Assembly (NCBI RefSeq): GCF_020179475.1
Contig: NZ_JAILXZ010000001.1
Coordinates: forward strand, 496,001-560,000
Length of the DNA stretch: 64,000 nt
DNA from: Novosphingobium huizhouense
GTDB lineage: Bacteria; Pseudomonadota; Alphaproteobacteria; Sphingomonadales; Sphingomonadaceae
Direction of reading: 5' to 3'
The notes under the pieces are model-generated. The model was not told the DNA's origin, ran no database searches, and saw only the letters and a program-made list of their open reading frames with translations. The position numbers and the translations under genes were made by a program. Shown piece after piece: positions 10,219 to 18,118 of the stretch; positions within the stretch are counted from its first letter, which is position 1, and the number at the start of each line of letters is the position of its first letter.

Positions 10219-10827
10219 GTGGCTCTGCCAGCCGCGCCCTCGCCGCCCGTTTCCGCTCCGCTGGTTCTCGCTTCCGCCAGCCCGCGCCGCCTCGAACTGC
10301 TCGCCCGGCTCGGGGTCACGCCCGATCGCGTCCTTGCCACCGACATCGACGAAACGCCGCTCCGGGGCGAGCTGCCGCGCGCCCACGCCGTGCGCCTCGC
10401 TGCGGGCAAGGCGCGCGCCGCCGCCGCGCTCGCGCCCGACGCGCTGATCCTAGCCGGCGACACCGTCGTCGGCGTCGGCCGCCGCATCCTGCCCAAGGCC
10501 GAGGACGAGACGACCGCGCGCGCCTGCCTCGCGCTGCTCTCGGGCCGCCGCCACCGTGTCTTCTCGGCGATCGCCGTGCTCGGCCCCGACGGCCGCCTGC
10601 GCGAAGCCCTGAGCGAGACCATCGTCCGCTTCAAGCGCCTCAGCGAGGCCGAGATCGAGTCCTACATCGCCGGCGGCGAATGGCGCGGCAAGGCGGGCGG
10701 CTATGCCATCCAGGGCAGCGCCGAGGGCTTGTGCGACTGGCTGTCGGGCAGCCATTCGGGCGTCGTCGGCCTGCCGCTCTACGAAACCCGCCGCCTGCTC
10801 CGCGCCGCCGGAGTGCCGCTTGCCTGA
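10219..10827 (+). CDS. maf: Maf-family nucleoside triphosphate pyrophosphatase
   Basis: A 202-residue Maf protein, a house-cleaning enzyme that hydrolyses modified or non-canonical NTPs (dTTP/UTP or m7GTP type) to monophosphate and pyrophosphate. The signature LVLASASPRRLELLARLG is at the N-terminus, with the conserved LILAGDTVV and the YAIQGSAEGL block in the C-terminal half. The start is a GTG six bases after the infA stop, with AAGG close upstream. The subgroup (YhdE or YceF type) is not certain. Its end overlaps the next gene by 8 bp, which suggests translational coupling. Confidence 0.92.
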   Translation: MALPAAPSPPVSAPLVLASASPRRLELLARLGVTPDRVLATDIDETPLRGELPRAHAVRLAAGKARAAAALAPDALILAGDTVVGVGRRILPKAEDETTARACLALLSGRRHRVFSAIAVLGPDGRLREALSETIVRFKRLSEAEIESYIAGGEWRGKAGGYAIQGSAEGLCDWLSGSHSGVVGLPLYETRRLLRAAGVPLA

Positions 10828-11812
10828 ATGGCTCCACGAAGCCGGGATCGGCGAGGAGCGCGCGATCCTGGTCGAAGGCGCGACGATCCTCGCCGCACGG
10901 ATCGACTGGGGCGAACCGCTGCGCGCCGGCCACGTCGCCATGGCCCGCATCACCCGCCGCATCGCCGGCACGCGCCGCGGCTACGCCCGCTTTGCCGACG
11001 GCAGCGAAACGCAGGTCGAGGCGCTTCCGCCCGAAGCCAGCGAGGGCCGCGAGCTGCGCCTGCGCGTCACCCGCGCCGCGATCGCCGAGAAGGGCCGCAC
11101 CAAGCTTCCCCAGGCCCGCCCCGCCGCCCCGGGCGAAGCCGAGGGCCCCGCGCCCTCGCTGCTCGAGGCCCTGCGCGCCGAAGGCCACGCTGTGCGCCCG
11201 CTGCGCGTCACCGACCGCCATTTCGACGAAGCGGGCTGGCCCGAACTTGTCGAGGAAGCGCTGTCGGGCGAAGTCGCCTTTGCCGGCGGCAGTCTCGCGA
11301 TCAGCGCGACGCCCGCGATGACCCTCGTCGACATCGACGGCCCGCCGCCGCTGCCGGCGCTGTGCCTCGCCGCCGTGCCCGCGATCGCCGCCGCGCTGGC
11401 GCGGCTCGACATCGGCGGCGCGGTCGGCATCGACTTTCCCTCTCTCCCCGAGAAGAAGGACCGCCAGGCGGTCGACGCCGCGCTCGCCGCCGCGCTCGAC
11501 CATATGCGCATCGAGCGCACCGCGATGAACGGCTTCGGCTTCGTCCAGCTGGTCTCGCGGCTCGAACGTCCCTCGCTCGTCGCCCGCTTCGCCCGCGATC
11601 CCGCCGCGGCCGCCGCGCGCATGCTGCTGCGCCAGGCCGAGCGCGTGGCCGCGCCGGGCGTGCTCCACCTACTTGCGGCGCCATCCGTCTGCCGCGCGCT
11701 GCGCCAGGAATGGCGCGACGAGCTCGCCCGCCGCACCGGCCGCGCGGTTGTGGTGGAGGAGCGCGCCGGCCTTGCGCTTGCCGGCGGTTTCGCGCAGGCG
11801 GTGGCGCCATGA
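10820..11812 (+). CDS. Short ribonuclease E/G-like protein
   Basis: A 330-residue relative of the RNase E/G catalytic core. Candidate metal-binding aspartates sit in TLVDIDG and AVGIDFPSL, matching Asp303 and Asp346 of E. coli RNase E, followed by the NGFGFVQLVSR motif. The domain set is reduced: the S1 region is short and degenerate, and the CPxC zinc-link after the catalytic core is missing. The start is a TTG inside the maf stop region with GGAG six bases upstream. It overlaps yacG by 4 bp (ATGA). Related short forms occur in sphingomonads next to maf and yacG; cleavage activity is inferred, not shown. Confidence 0.8.
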   Translation: MPEWLHEAGIGEERAILVEGATILAARIDWGEPLRAGHVAMARITRRIAGTRRGYARFADGSETQVEALPPEASEGRELRLRVTRAAIAEKGRTKLPQARPAAPGEAEGPAPSLLEALRAEGHAVRPLRVTDRHFDEAGWPELVEEALSGEVAFAGGSLAISATPAMTLVDIDGPPPLPALCLAAVPAIAAALARLDIGGAVGIDFPSLPEKKDRQAVDAALAAALDHMRIERTAMNGFGFVQLVSRLERPSLVARFARDPAAAAARMLLRQAERVAAPGVLHLLAAPSVCRALRQEWRDELARRTGRAVVVEERAGLALAGGFAQAVAP

Positions 11813-11982
11813 CCACCCCGCCTCCCGCCTCCGGCAAGCGCTGCCCGATCTGCGGCAAGCCCCGCCAGGCCGAGCACGCGCCGTTCTGTTCGACGCGCTG
11901 CCGCGACCGCGATCTCGTCCGCTGGCTCGACGACGGCTACGCCATTCCCGGACCTCCCGCGGACCCGGAGGGCGAGAGCTGA
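11809..11982 (+). CDS. yacG: YacG zinc-ribbon protein (DNA gyrase inhibitor)
   Basis: A 57-residue protein with the YacG zinc site CPICGKP...FCSTRCRDRDL (four Cys) and the following RWLDDGYAIPG. In E. coli this small protein binds GyrB and inhibits gyrase. The ATG overlaps the stop codon of the RNase E/G-like gene (ATGA), so translation should be coupled. The coupling to an RNase E/G-like protein that lacks its own zinc-link is noteworthy but may be chance. It is the last gene before tRNA-Phe and the integrated element. Confidence 0.93.
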   Translation: MTTPPPASGKRCPICGKPRQAEHAPFCSTRCRDRDLVRWLDDGYAIPGPPADPEGES

Positions 11983-12022
11983 GGCGCTGTAACCGCGCCG
12001 CAAAATTTCTGCACGCCGGGGC

Positions 12023-12051
12023 TGGACAAGCCCTGCCCCGTTCGCCATAGG
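12023..12051 (+). promoter_or_regulatory. Candidate promoter of tRNA-Phe
   Basis: TGGACA (12023-12028) and CATAGG (12046-12051) are separated by 17 bases and lie about 50 bases before the mature tRNA 5' end, a usual distance. The -10 is poor, so this is a weak call. Confidence 0.35.
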
Positions 12052-12100
12052 CGCGCTTCCAACCGCCCGCCGCCGCCGACCAGGCCGCAGCGGACGCGAT

Positions 12101-12176
12101 GCCCGGGTAGCTCAGTTGGTAGAGCACGTGACTGAAAATCACGGTGTCGGCGGTTCGACTCCGTCCCCGGGCACCA
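12101..12176 (+). tRNA. tRNA-Phe (GAA)
   Basis: A 76-nt tRNA with acceptor GCCCGGG (12101-12107) pairing with CCCGGGC (12166-12172), an encoded ACCA end, D-loop AGCTCAGTTGGTAGAGC and T-loop GTTCGACTC. The anticodon loop CTGAAAA puts GAA at 12134-12136, which reads Phe codons. The 3' half is the integration site of the downstream element, and the tRNA stays intact and functional-looking. Confidence 0.97.
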
Positions 12177-12177
12177 C
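12151..12177 (+). repeat. Left attachment site (attL) inside the tRNA-Phe 3' end
   Basis: The 3' end of the tRNA, from the T arm through CCA, is the left copy of an imperfect direct repeat whose other copy is at 24005-24025. TCCGTCCCCGG (11 nt) and CACCAC are identical in both; the left has one extra G between them and five extra bases (GACTC) in the T loop. P4-type integrases commonly use tRNA 3' ends. Confidence 0.75.
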
Positions 12178-12289
12178 CACACTATTCGCCAAGCACCGCC
12201 AAAGCTTGTAAAAACCCCGGAAATCTGCTATTTTTGGCATCGGCCTTACCGCTGATGCCCGCCTTTGACCGTCGATAATCGGTCGATAT

Positions 12290-12340
12290 TGGGGGCCTTT
12301 GTGGGGGCCTTGTGAAAATGCCTTATCCGAAAGGCCCCCA
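12290..12340. repeat. Left arm-type repeats (TGGGGGCCT motif, three copies)
   Basis: Two direct copies of TGGGGGCCT start at 12290 and 12302, exactly 12 bases apart, and an inverted copy (AAGGCCCCCA) lies at 12331-12340, two bases before the integrase start. The same motif with the same 12-base spacing occurs near the right end (23928-23948). The likely role is binding of the integrase N-terminal arm domain, and the inverted copy may allow the protein to repress its own gene. Confidence 0.65.
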
Positions 12341-12342
12341 CG

Positions 12343-13569
12343 ATGCCCCTTAGCGACGCGACGATCCGCAACCTGAAGCCTCGCGACAAGGATTATCGCG
12401 TGGCGGATGAAAAGGGCCTCTACCTTCAGGTTTCGCCGGCTGGTGGGCGGCTATGGCGCATGAAGTACCGCACCGCGACAGGCAGCGAGAAAAAGCTGGC
12501 GTTCGGTGCTTATCCTGAAGTCTCGCTCAAGGCCGCACGCGATCTGCGCGATGAAGCCCGCAAGCTGCTTGCCGCCGGTATCGACCCGGCTGAGAAGAAG
12601 AAACAGGATCGCCATGCCGCGAAGGTGAGCGCGGCCAATTCGTTCGTTGTGGTCGCGCATAGCTACATCGCGAAGTGCAAGCGCGAAGGTCGCGCCGAAG
12701 CGACGACGACGAAACAGGAATGGCTGCTGAAGCTGCTCGATCGTGCGATTGGCCAGCGCCCGATTGCCGAAATCCAGCCGTTCGAAATGCTGGAAGCCGT
12801 GCGCAGGCACGAAACAACCGGGCGAACCGAAGCGGCGCACCGTGCGTTGCAGTTCGCCAGCCAAGTGTTCCGCTTCGCCATTGCCAACCAGCTTGCCGCA
12901 TCCGACCCGACCCGCGACCTTCGCGGTGCGTTGACCAGCCACAAGTCAAAGCATCACGCAGCCATCCTTGAACCGCGCAAGGCCGGTGAACTGCTGCGCG
13001 CGATCGACGGGTATGACGGGCACCCTGTCACGCGCTACGCGCTACAACTGGCGGCGCTGGTGTTTGTTCGCCCCGGCGAACTCCGCCATGCGGAGTGGTC
13101 CGAAATCGATTCCAAAGCAAAGGTCTGGCGCATTCCAGCCGAGAAGATGAAGGCCCGCGCCGAACACGTCGTGCCGCTGTCGGAACAGGCGCTGGACGTG
13201 CTGGCCAAAGTGCGCGAACTGACTGGCGATGGCCAATATGTCTTCCCGTCGATCCGCACGCACCTTCGCCCGATGTCTGAAAACACCGTCAACGCAGCGC
13301 TTCGGCGCTTGGGCTATGCCAGCGATGAAATGACCGGCCACGGCTTCCGCGCGATGGCCAGCACGCTTCTGAACGAAAGCGGCAAGTGGTCGCCCGACGC
13401 CATCGAGCGGGCGCTGGCACACAAGGACAAGGATGCAGTGCGCGCTGCCTATCATCGCGGCGCACACTGGCAGGAGCGCGTCGATATGGCGCAATGGTGG
13501 GCGGATTTTCTCGATACGCTGCGCACCGGGGCTGAAGTGGTGCCGATAACCGCCGCACGCTTGGGATAG
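12343..13569 (+). CDS. P4-type tyrosine integrase
   Basis: A 408-residue site-specific recombinase. It has an N-terminal arm-binding domain of the DUF4102 type (LSDATIRNLKP...GLYLQVSPAGGRLWRMKYR, residues 1-90), a central SAM-like core-binding domain (about 100-200) and the C-terminal catalytic domain. Catalytic residues are Arg243 in FVRPGELR, His333 and Arg336 in GHGFRAM, His360 in LAHKDKD and the nucleophile Tyr370 in RAAYHRG. It should integrate and excise the element at tRNA-Phe. It lies 166 bp from the tRNA, with putative arm sites in between, the standard layout for this class. Confidence 0.95.
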   Translation: MPLSDATIRNLKPRDKDYRVADEKGLYLQVSPAGGRLWRMKYRTATGSEKKLAFGAYPEVSLKAARDLRDEARKLLAAGIDPAEKKKQDRHAAKVSAANSFVVVAHSYIAKCKREGRAEATTTKQEWLLKLLDRAIGQRPIAEIQPFEMLEAVRRHETTGRTEAAHRALQFASQVFRFAIANQLAASDPTRDLRGALTSHKSKHHAAILEPRKAGELLRAIDGYDGHPVTRYALQLAALVFVRPGELRHAEWSEIDSKAKVWRIPAEKMKARAEHVVPLSEQALDVLAKVRELTGDGQYVFPSIRTHLRPMSENTVNAALRRLGYASDEMTGHGFRAMASTLLNESGKWSPDAIERALAHKDKDAVRAAYHRGAHWQERVDMAQWWADFLDTLRTGAEVVPITAARLG

Positions 13570-13618
13570 CCTGCAAGCAAGGTTTGGCAGATGCGACATG
13601 CGCCTGCATATTCGGCGT

Positions 13619-14557
13619 ATGGTTGAACAATGGATTCCCGCCGCGCGTGCGGTTGAAATCGCGGGTTCCGCTTTGGCCCTCTGCAAGAGGCTGCACGCTG
13701 GGCAGGTGCTGTCTCGGGCAAGGCATCTCCATATTGGCGAGCGTTCCGGCGAGAACGTTATGGTGCCAAAAGAATTCTGGTGGGCTGAAGGCCACGAAGC
13801 GCTGGAGCAGGATTGGAAGTCGGGCGATTTTGAAACCACGATCGATCGTCAGCACCATGCACGAGCGTTGGGTGTGTCGATTGGCCTGAACGGCGTTCTG
13901 GACATGCTTGACTTCGAGCAGCGTGCGTTGGTCGCGCGAAGCCTGTCGGTAGCAGGGAACAGTGCTTGGGTCACAGCAAAGGAAGCCCGCCAAATCGCCT
14001 ATGGCACGTATGGCGTGAACCCGATGCAATCCGGCGATGCGATCGTGGCAGCGGCAGGTCTCGGCTTCATTGCTGGACGCGCCGTGCTTGGCCAAGGTTC
14101 TACTGGCGCTCGCGACGAGATCGACTGGAGTTGGCAAGAACGCGAATGGGACATCCCCCAATGGTTCTGGACCAACTTCAGCATTGCGGGCTCAAGCAGC
14201 TTCGACTGGGTAACGGGCCGCTTTAGCGGCAACGGATACTCGCCAACGAAGCTGACATCGATCACGCTATCGGGCGTGTATTTCCTCAGGGCCAGCCTTG
14301 CAGCGTTGGCATCGGAACCTACAGCGCCGGACGATCAATCAACAGTTGCTCCCAAGCGGGGCCGCAAGCAGGAATACGATTGGGAGGCGGCAACGGCGAG
14401 AGTTTGGGGCCAAATCTTTCGCGGGGAACTTATCCCTGAAAATCAGGCCGATGTCGAAAAAGCGTTCCAACGGGCATTGTCGGTAGGGGATAAAGAACCC
14501 GGCGAAAGCACCGTCCGACCTTATGCAAACCGGGTATGGGAGGAGTTCAAGAAGTAG
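13619..14557 (+). CDS. Hypothetical protein of the element
   Basis: A 312-residue protein I cannot assign to a function. The N-terminus WIPAARAVEIAG and the middle are soluble-looking. An Ala/Gly-rich hydrophobic stretch AIVAAAGLGFIAGRAV near residue 150 could be a short buried or membrane-associated helix. The C-terminal part, beginning GRKQEYDWEAATARVWGQI, resembles a DNA-binding-type tail found in other alphaproteobacterial island proteins. No ribosome site is visible before either candidate start (13598 or 13619). It lies 49 bp after the integrase stop and may be co-transcribed with it. Cargo or an accessory factor for integration are both possible. Confidence 0.6.
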   Translation: MVEQWIPAARAVEIAGSALALCKRLHAGQVLSRARHLHIGERSGENVMVPKEFWWAEGHEALEQDWKSGDFETTIDRQHHARALGVSIGLNGVLDMLDFEQRALVARSLSVAGNSAWVTAKEARQIAYGTYGVNPMQSGDAIVAAAGLGFIAGRAVLGQGSTGARDEIDWSWQEREWDIPQWFWTNFSIAGSSSFDWVTGRFSGNGYSPTKLTSITLSGVYFLRASLAALASEPTAPDDQSTVAPKRGRKQEYDWEAATARVWGQIFRGELIPENQADVEKAFQRALSVGDKEPGESTVRPYANRVWEEFKK

Positions 14558-14682
14558 GCCGATAATTTTGCAGCCCGAATTGCTGGCCTATTTCTGGCCT
14601 TATCGTCCGACAAGCTGCGCTGATTCGCCGATGTTCCTTTGGACCCGCTGGCACCCGCCATGGTCCGAAAGGAGCAACAACA

Positions 14683-14850
14683 ATGGAACGTCTCGCCTAC
14701 TCGATCAACGAAACCGCCCGCGCCCTTAGTCTTGGCCGCACGTCGGTCTACGCGATGATTGCCGATGGCCGCTTGGAAGCCTTCAAGCTGGGCCGCCGCA
14801 CGCTGGTGAAGGCGGACTCGATCCGCCGTCTGGTGGCAGGACAGGAGTAA
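14683..14850 (+). CDS. Small AlpA/excisionase-like helix-turn-helix protein
   Basis: A 55-residue MerR-fold protein: YSINETARALSLGRTSVYAMIADGRLEAFKLGRRTLVKADS is the classical AlpA / excisionase family pattern of a helix-turn-helix followed by a basic wing. A strong AAAGGAG ribosome site lies 8 bases before the ATG. Proteins of this type either bend DNA to direct excision or activate an integrase promoter. It heads a three-gene unit with the zinc-ribbon protein (5-bp gap) and the second recombinase (6-bp gap), so it is best seen as the regulator or directionality factor of that module. Confidence 0.8.
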   Translation: MERLAYSINETARALSLGRTSVYAMIADGRLEAFKLGRRTLVKADSIRRLVAGQE

Positions 14851-14855
14851 GGCCG

Positions 14856-15332
14856 GTGCCTGCCCGCCGGGTCAATCCCTACAAGGTGAAGCTGCACCGC
14901 TTCTACAGTGTGCAGGAGCTGGCCGAATGCCTTGGCGTGCACAAGAACTCGGTGCGCACATGGCAGGGCGCCGGTCTTCAGGCGATCGACGGGAAGCGCC
15001 CTACGGTGTTTACCGGGGCAGTCGCCCGGGCCTTTCTGCTGGCTCGCCAGACCAGCCGCAAGCGACCTTGCCCGCCGGGGACAATCTACTGCTTCAAGTG
15101 CCGTGCACCGTCCGCACCAGCGCTCGGCATGGTGGAGTTCATCCCGGGCATGGGCACGACCGGCAACCTGACAGCGCTTTGCGAGACGTGCGGCACGGCC
15201 ATGCACCGCCGCGCCAACGAAACGAAGATTGCCGCGATCATGCCCCGGCTGGACGTCCAAATCAGGCAGGCTCCTTCACGCCTAATAGAGCGCGCACCGG
15301 CTTCCCTGAACTGTGACAAACCGAAGGACTGA
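14856..15332 (+). CDS. Helix-turn-helix and zinc-ribbon protein
   Basis: A 158-residue protein starting with GTG five bases after the excisionase-like gene. The N-terminal half has a MerR/HTH-like segment (YSVQELAECLGVHKNSVRTWQGAGL), and the C-terminal half a zinc-ribbon with CFKC and CETC pairs. A DNA-binding role is likely. It is tightly coupled on both sides, between the small HTH gene and the second tyrosine recombinase, so it probably helps that recombinase choose or bind its site, or regulates its expression. I know no characterised member with this arrangement. Confidence 0.72.
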   Translation: MPARRVNPYKVKLHRFYSVQELAECLGVHKNSVRTWQGAGLQAIDGKRPTVFTGAVARAFLLARQTSRKRPCPPGTIYCFKCRAPSAPALGMVEFIPGMGTTGNLTALCETCGTAMHRRANETKIAAIMPRLDVQIRQAPSRLIERAPASLNCDKPKD

Positions 15333-15338
15333 CAAGCC

Positions 15339-16436
15339 ATGGCAAAGCACAATGCCGACAACGCCCGGATGAAGCGGGAATACTACCACTATCTGAAGGA
15401 AGCGAACCGTCGAAGCGAAGCGTCGATCGATGCCGTGGCTAAGGCGCTGGACCGGTTCGAAGAGGCGAACGGGCACAAGGACTTTCGCAAGTTCCACCGC
15501 CAGCAAGCGGTCGCCTTCAAGCGCAAGCTCGATGCCGAACGCGCCGTGCGCACCGGCAAGCCATTGAGCCGCGCCACGGTGCATTCCACTCTTTCCGCCT
15601 TGCGCGGGTTCTTCGTCTGGCTGGCAGGCCAGCCGGGTTACAAGTCTCACCTTCGCTATGGCGATGCCGACTATTTCAACCTGGCCGAAACCGAAGTGCG
15701 GGTGGCCAAGGCGGTCCGGCACAAGGCGTTCCCAACGCTGGAACAGGTGCACCACGTCCTGTCTGTGATGCCCTTCGAAACCGACATCGAGAAGCGCAAC
15801 CGCGCGCTGGTTGCCTTTGCGCTGCTGACGGGGGCACGCGACGGCGCGCTGGCATCGTTCCGCCTCAAGCACATCGATCTGCACGACAACCGCGTCGATC
15901 AGGACGCGCGCGACGTGCGGACGAAGGCCAGCAAGACATTTGAGACGTGGTTCTATCCCGTTGGCGGTGAAGCGCTCGCGATCTTTCAGGACTGGTGCAA
16001 GCACCTTCGCGAAGCGCTGCTCTGGTCCGACGAAGACCCGCTGTTTCCTGCCACCCGCGTGGCCCTTGGCCAAAGCGGCGGCTTCGTCGCTGCGGGCCTG
16101 AAGCGTGAATGCTGGACCAATGCGGGACCGGTGCGCAAGGTTTTCGCGCAAGCCTTTGCAGCGGCTGGCCTGCCCTATTTCAACCCCCATTCCTTCCGCG
16201 ATACGCTGGTGCAATATGGCGAGCGCGTCTGCCCCACCATCGAAGCGTTCAAGGCATGGTCGCAAAACATGGGCCATGCGCACGCTATGACCACGCTGGC
16301 GAGCTACGGGACGATTTCCCCGCACCGCCAAGCCGAATTGATCCGGGGAATGGCCTGCTCCAAAAGCTCGAACTGGACGAAAGACGATGATGTGCGTGCT
16401 TTGCTCAAGGCGCTTGCGGCTAAGGCGAACTTATAG
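15339..16436 (+). CDS. Second tyrosine recombinase of the element
   Basis: A 365-residue tyrosine recombinase of a different subfamily from the tRNA-adjacent integrase: it has no DUF4102 arm domain. The N-terminal core-binding domain covers about residues 1-110. In the catalytic domain I see Arg167 ([10 protein letters not shown]), Lys near 196-199 (RTKASKTF), His284 and Arg287 (NPHSFRDT), His313 (MGHAH) and Tyr323 (ASYGTIS), so it should be active. Its target is unknown: neither end of the island is adjacent. It closes the three-gene unit with the HTH and zinc-ribbon genes and lies 86 bp before hsdM. Confidence 0.88.
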   Translation: MAKHNADNARMKREYYHYLKEANRRSEASIDAVAKALDRFEEANGHKDFRKFHRQQAVAFKRKLDAERAVRTGKPLSRATVHSTLSALRGFFVWLAGQPGYKSHLRYGDADYFNLAETEVRVAKAVRHKAFPTLEQVHHVLSVMPFETDIEKRNRALVAFALLTGARDGALASFRLKHIDLHDNRVDQDARDVRTKASKTFETWFYPVGGEALAIFQDWCKHLREALLWSDEDPLFPATRVALGQSGGFVAAGLKRECWTNAGPVRKVFAQAFAAAGLPYFNPHSFRDTLVQYGERVCPTIEAFKAWSQNMGHAHAMTTLASYGTISPHRQAELIRGMACSKSSNWTKDDDVRALLKALAAKANL

Positions 16437-16522
16437 CCCGTTACGGTCAGCCTTCGTTGGCGAATTGGTTGGCAAGAAAGCTATCCGCCGCTAAGTCTCC
16501 CGACAGAGGGGAAGATGATTCA

Positions 16523-18118
16523 ATGACATCTCAATTGAATAGTGGCGGCGATCTCGGCTTCGAGGCCGATCTCTTCAAGGCGGCTGACAAGCTGCGTGGA
16601 AATCTTGAGCCTTCGGAATATAAGCACGTCGCCCTTGGCCTGATTTTCCTCAAGTATATTTCCGAGGCTTTCGAGGCGCACCGCGCTAAATTGGCAGAAG
16701 AAGAATTTGCCGATCCCGAAGATGCCGAAGAATATCTCGCCGCCAATGTGTTCTGGGTGCCGCCCGAAGCGCGCTGGGAACATTTGCAGGCGAACGCCAA
16801 GCGCCCGCAGATCAATTTCACCGATGTGAACACCGGCAAGGAGCGGGGGGGCGACATCGGCAACCTGATCGACAACGCGATGGACTCCATCGAGCGCGCC
16901 AATGCCGCCGTTCTCAAGGACGTGTTGCCCAAGGAATATGGCCGCCCGCAACTCGACAAGACGATGCTGGGCGAACTGATCGACCTGTTTTCCAAGGTCG
17001 GGATGCACAGCGCGGACGGCAAGTCCAAAGACCTGCTGGGCCGCGCCTATGAGTATTTCATCAGCCAGTTTGCCGGGGCCGAAGGGCGGCGCGGGGGCGA
17101 GTTCTTCACTCCCCGTTCCGTTGTGCAGACCATCGTGGAGATGCTGGAGCCGCATCATGGCCGGGTTTACGATCCCGCTTGCGGCTCTGGCGGCATGTTC
17201 GTGCAGTCCGAACGGTTCATCGAAAACCATCAGGGCCGCCGCAGCGACATCGCCATCTATGGGCAGGAGCGCAACCATACCACATGGAAGCTCTGCAAGA
17301 TGAACCTCGCGGTGCGTGGCATCGATGCGGACATCAAGTGGAACAACGAAGGTTCGTTCCTCAGCGACGCCTTCCCCACGCTCAAGTTCGACTATGCGAT
17401 GGCCAACCCGCCGTTCAACATCTCGGATTGGTGGCAGCCACAGCTTGAGGGCGACGTTCGCTGGAAATATGGCCAGCCGCCAGCGGGCAACGCCAACTTC
17501 GCGTGGTTGCAGCATATCATCCACCACCTGGCCCCGCGCGGCACGGCGGGCGTGGTGCTGGCCAATGGCTCCATGTCGTCCCAGCAATCGGGCGAGGGCG
17601 ACATTCGCAAGGCGATGATCGAGGGCGACGTGGTGGATTGCATGGTTGCGCTGCCCGGCCAGCTTTTCTATTCGACGCAGATTCCCGCCTGCCTGTGGTT
17701 CCTCGCCCGCGACAAGAGCGCGAACGGCCACCGGGATCGGCGGGGCGAAATCCTGTTCATCGATGCCCGCAACCTTGGCCATATGGTGGACCGCACCCGG
17801 CGCGAGTTTTCGGAAAGCGACATCGCCACGATTGCCGGTGCCTATCACCGTTGGCGGGCCAAGCCGGAAGCGGGACTGGGCGAGTATCAGGACATCCCCG
17901 GCTTTTGCCGGTCTGCGAAGTTGGAGGAGGTCCGCAAGCATGGCCACGTCCTCACGCCGGGGCGCTATGTCGGGGCGGAAGATGCTGAGGATGACGGCGT
18001 GCCCTTCGCGGAACGCTTCGCCGCGCTTACCGCGACGCTGGAAGATCAATTCAACGAAAGTGACCGGCTGACCAAGGCTATTCGCGGTAGCATGACCAGA
18101 GTTTCAGCCGATGGCTAA
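16523..18118 (+). CDS. hsdM: Type I restriction-modification system, methyltransferase subunit M
   Basis: A 531-residue N6-adenine methyltransferase subunit. The N-terminal helical HsdM domain ([22 protein letters not shown], from residue 19) is followed by the SAM-binding motif [10 protein letters not shown] (217-226) and the catalytic NPPF (295-298). With two M and one S subunit it forms the modification enzyme that protects host DNA. The start is the ATG at 16523, behind GAGGGGAAG; the frame continues upstream but the family N-terminus fits here. It overlaps hsdS by 8 bp and opens the operon hsdM-hsdS-FRG-hsdR. Confidence 0.96.
   Translation: MTSQLNSGGDLGFEADLFKAADKLRGNLEPSEYKHVALGLIFLKYISEAFEAHRAKLAEEEFADPEDAEEYLAANVFWVPPEARWEHLQANAKRPQINFTDVNTGKERGGDIGNLIDNAMDSIERANAAVLKDVLPKEYGRPQLDKTMLGELIDLFSKVGMHSADGKSKDLLGRAYEYFISQFAGAEGRRGGEFFTPRSVVQTIVEMLEPHHGRVYDPACGSGGMFVQSERFIENHQGRRSDIAIYGQERNHTTWKLCKMNLAVRGIDADIKWNNEGSFLSDAFPTLKFDYAMANPPFNISDWWQPQLEGDVRWKYGQPPAGNANFAWLQHIIHHLAPRGTAGVVLANGSMSSQQSGEGDIRKAMIEGDVVDCMVALPGQLFYSTQIPACLWFLARDKSANGHRDRRGEILFIDARNLGHMVDRTRREFSESDIATIAGAYHRWRAKPEAGLGEYQDIPGFCRSAKLEEVRKHGHVLTPGRYVGAEDAEDDGVPFAERFAALTATLEDQFNESDRLTKAIRGSMTRVSADG

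Noticed and set aside
10811..10830. ATG at 10828 as start of the RNase E/G-like gene
   Set aside because: It is not in the reading frame; the TTG at 10820 with GGAG upstream is.
12301..12340. GGGGGCC copies as a possible CRISPR-like or tandem repeat array
   Set aside because: Only a few 9-10 base copies with 12-base phasing and no spacers; integrase arm sites fit better.
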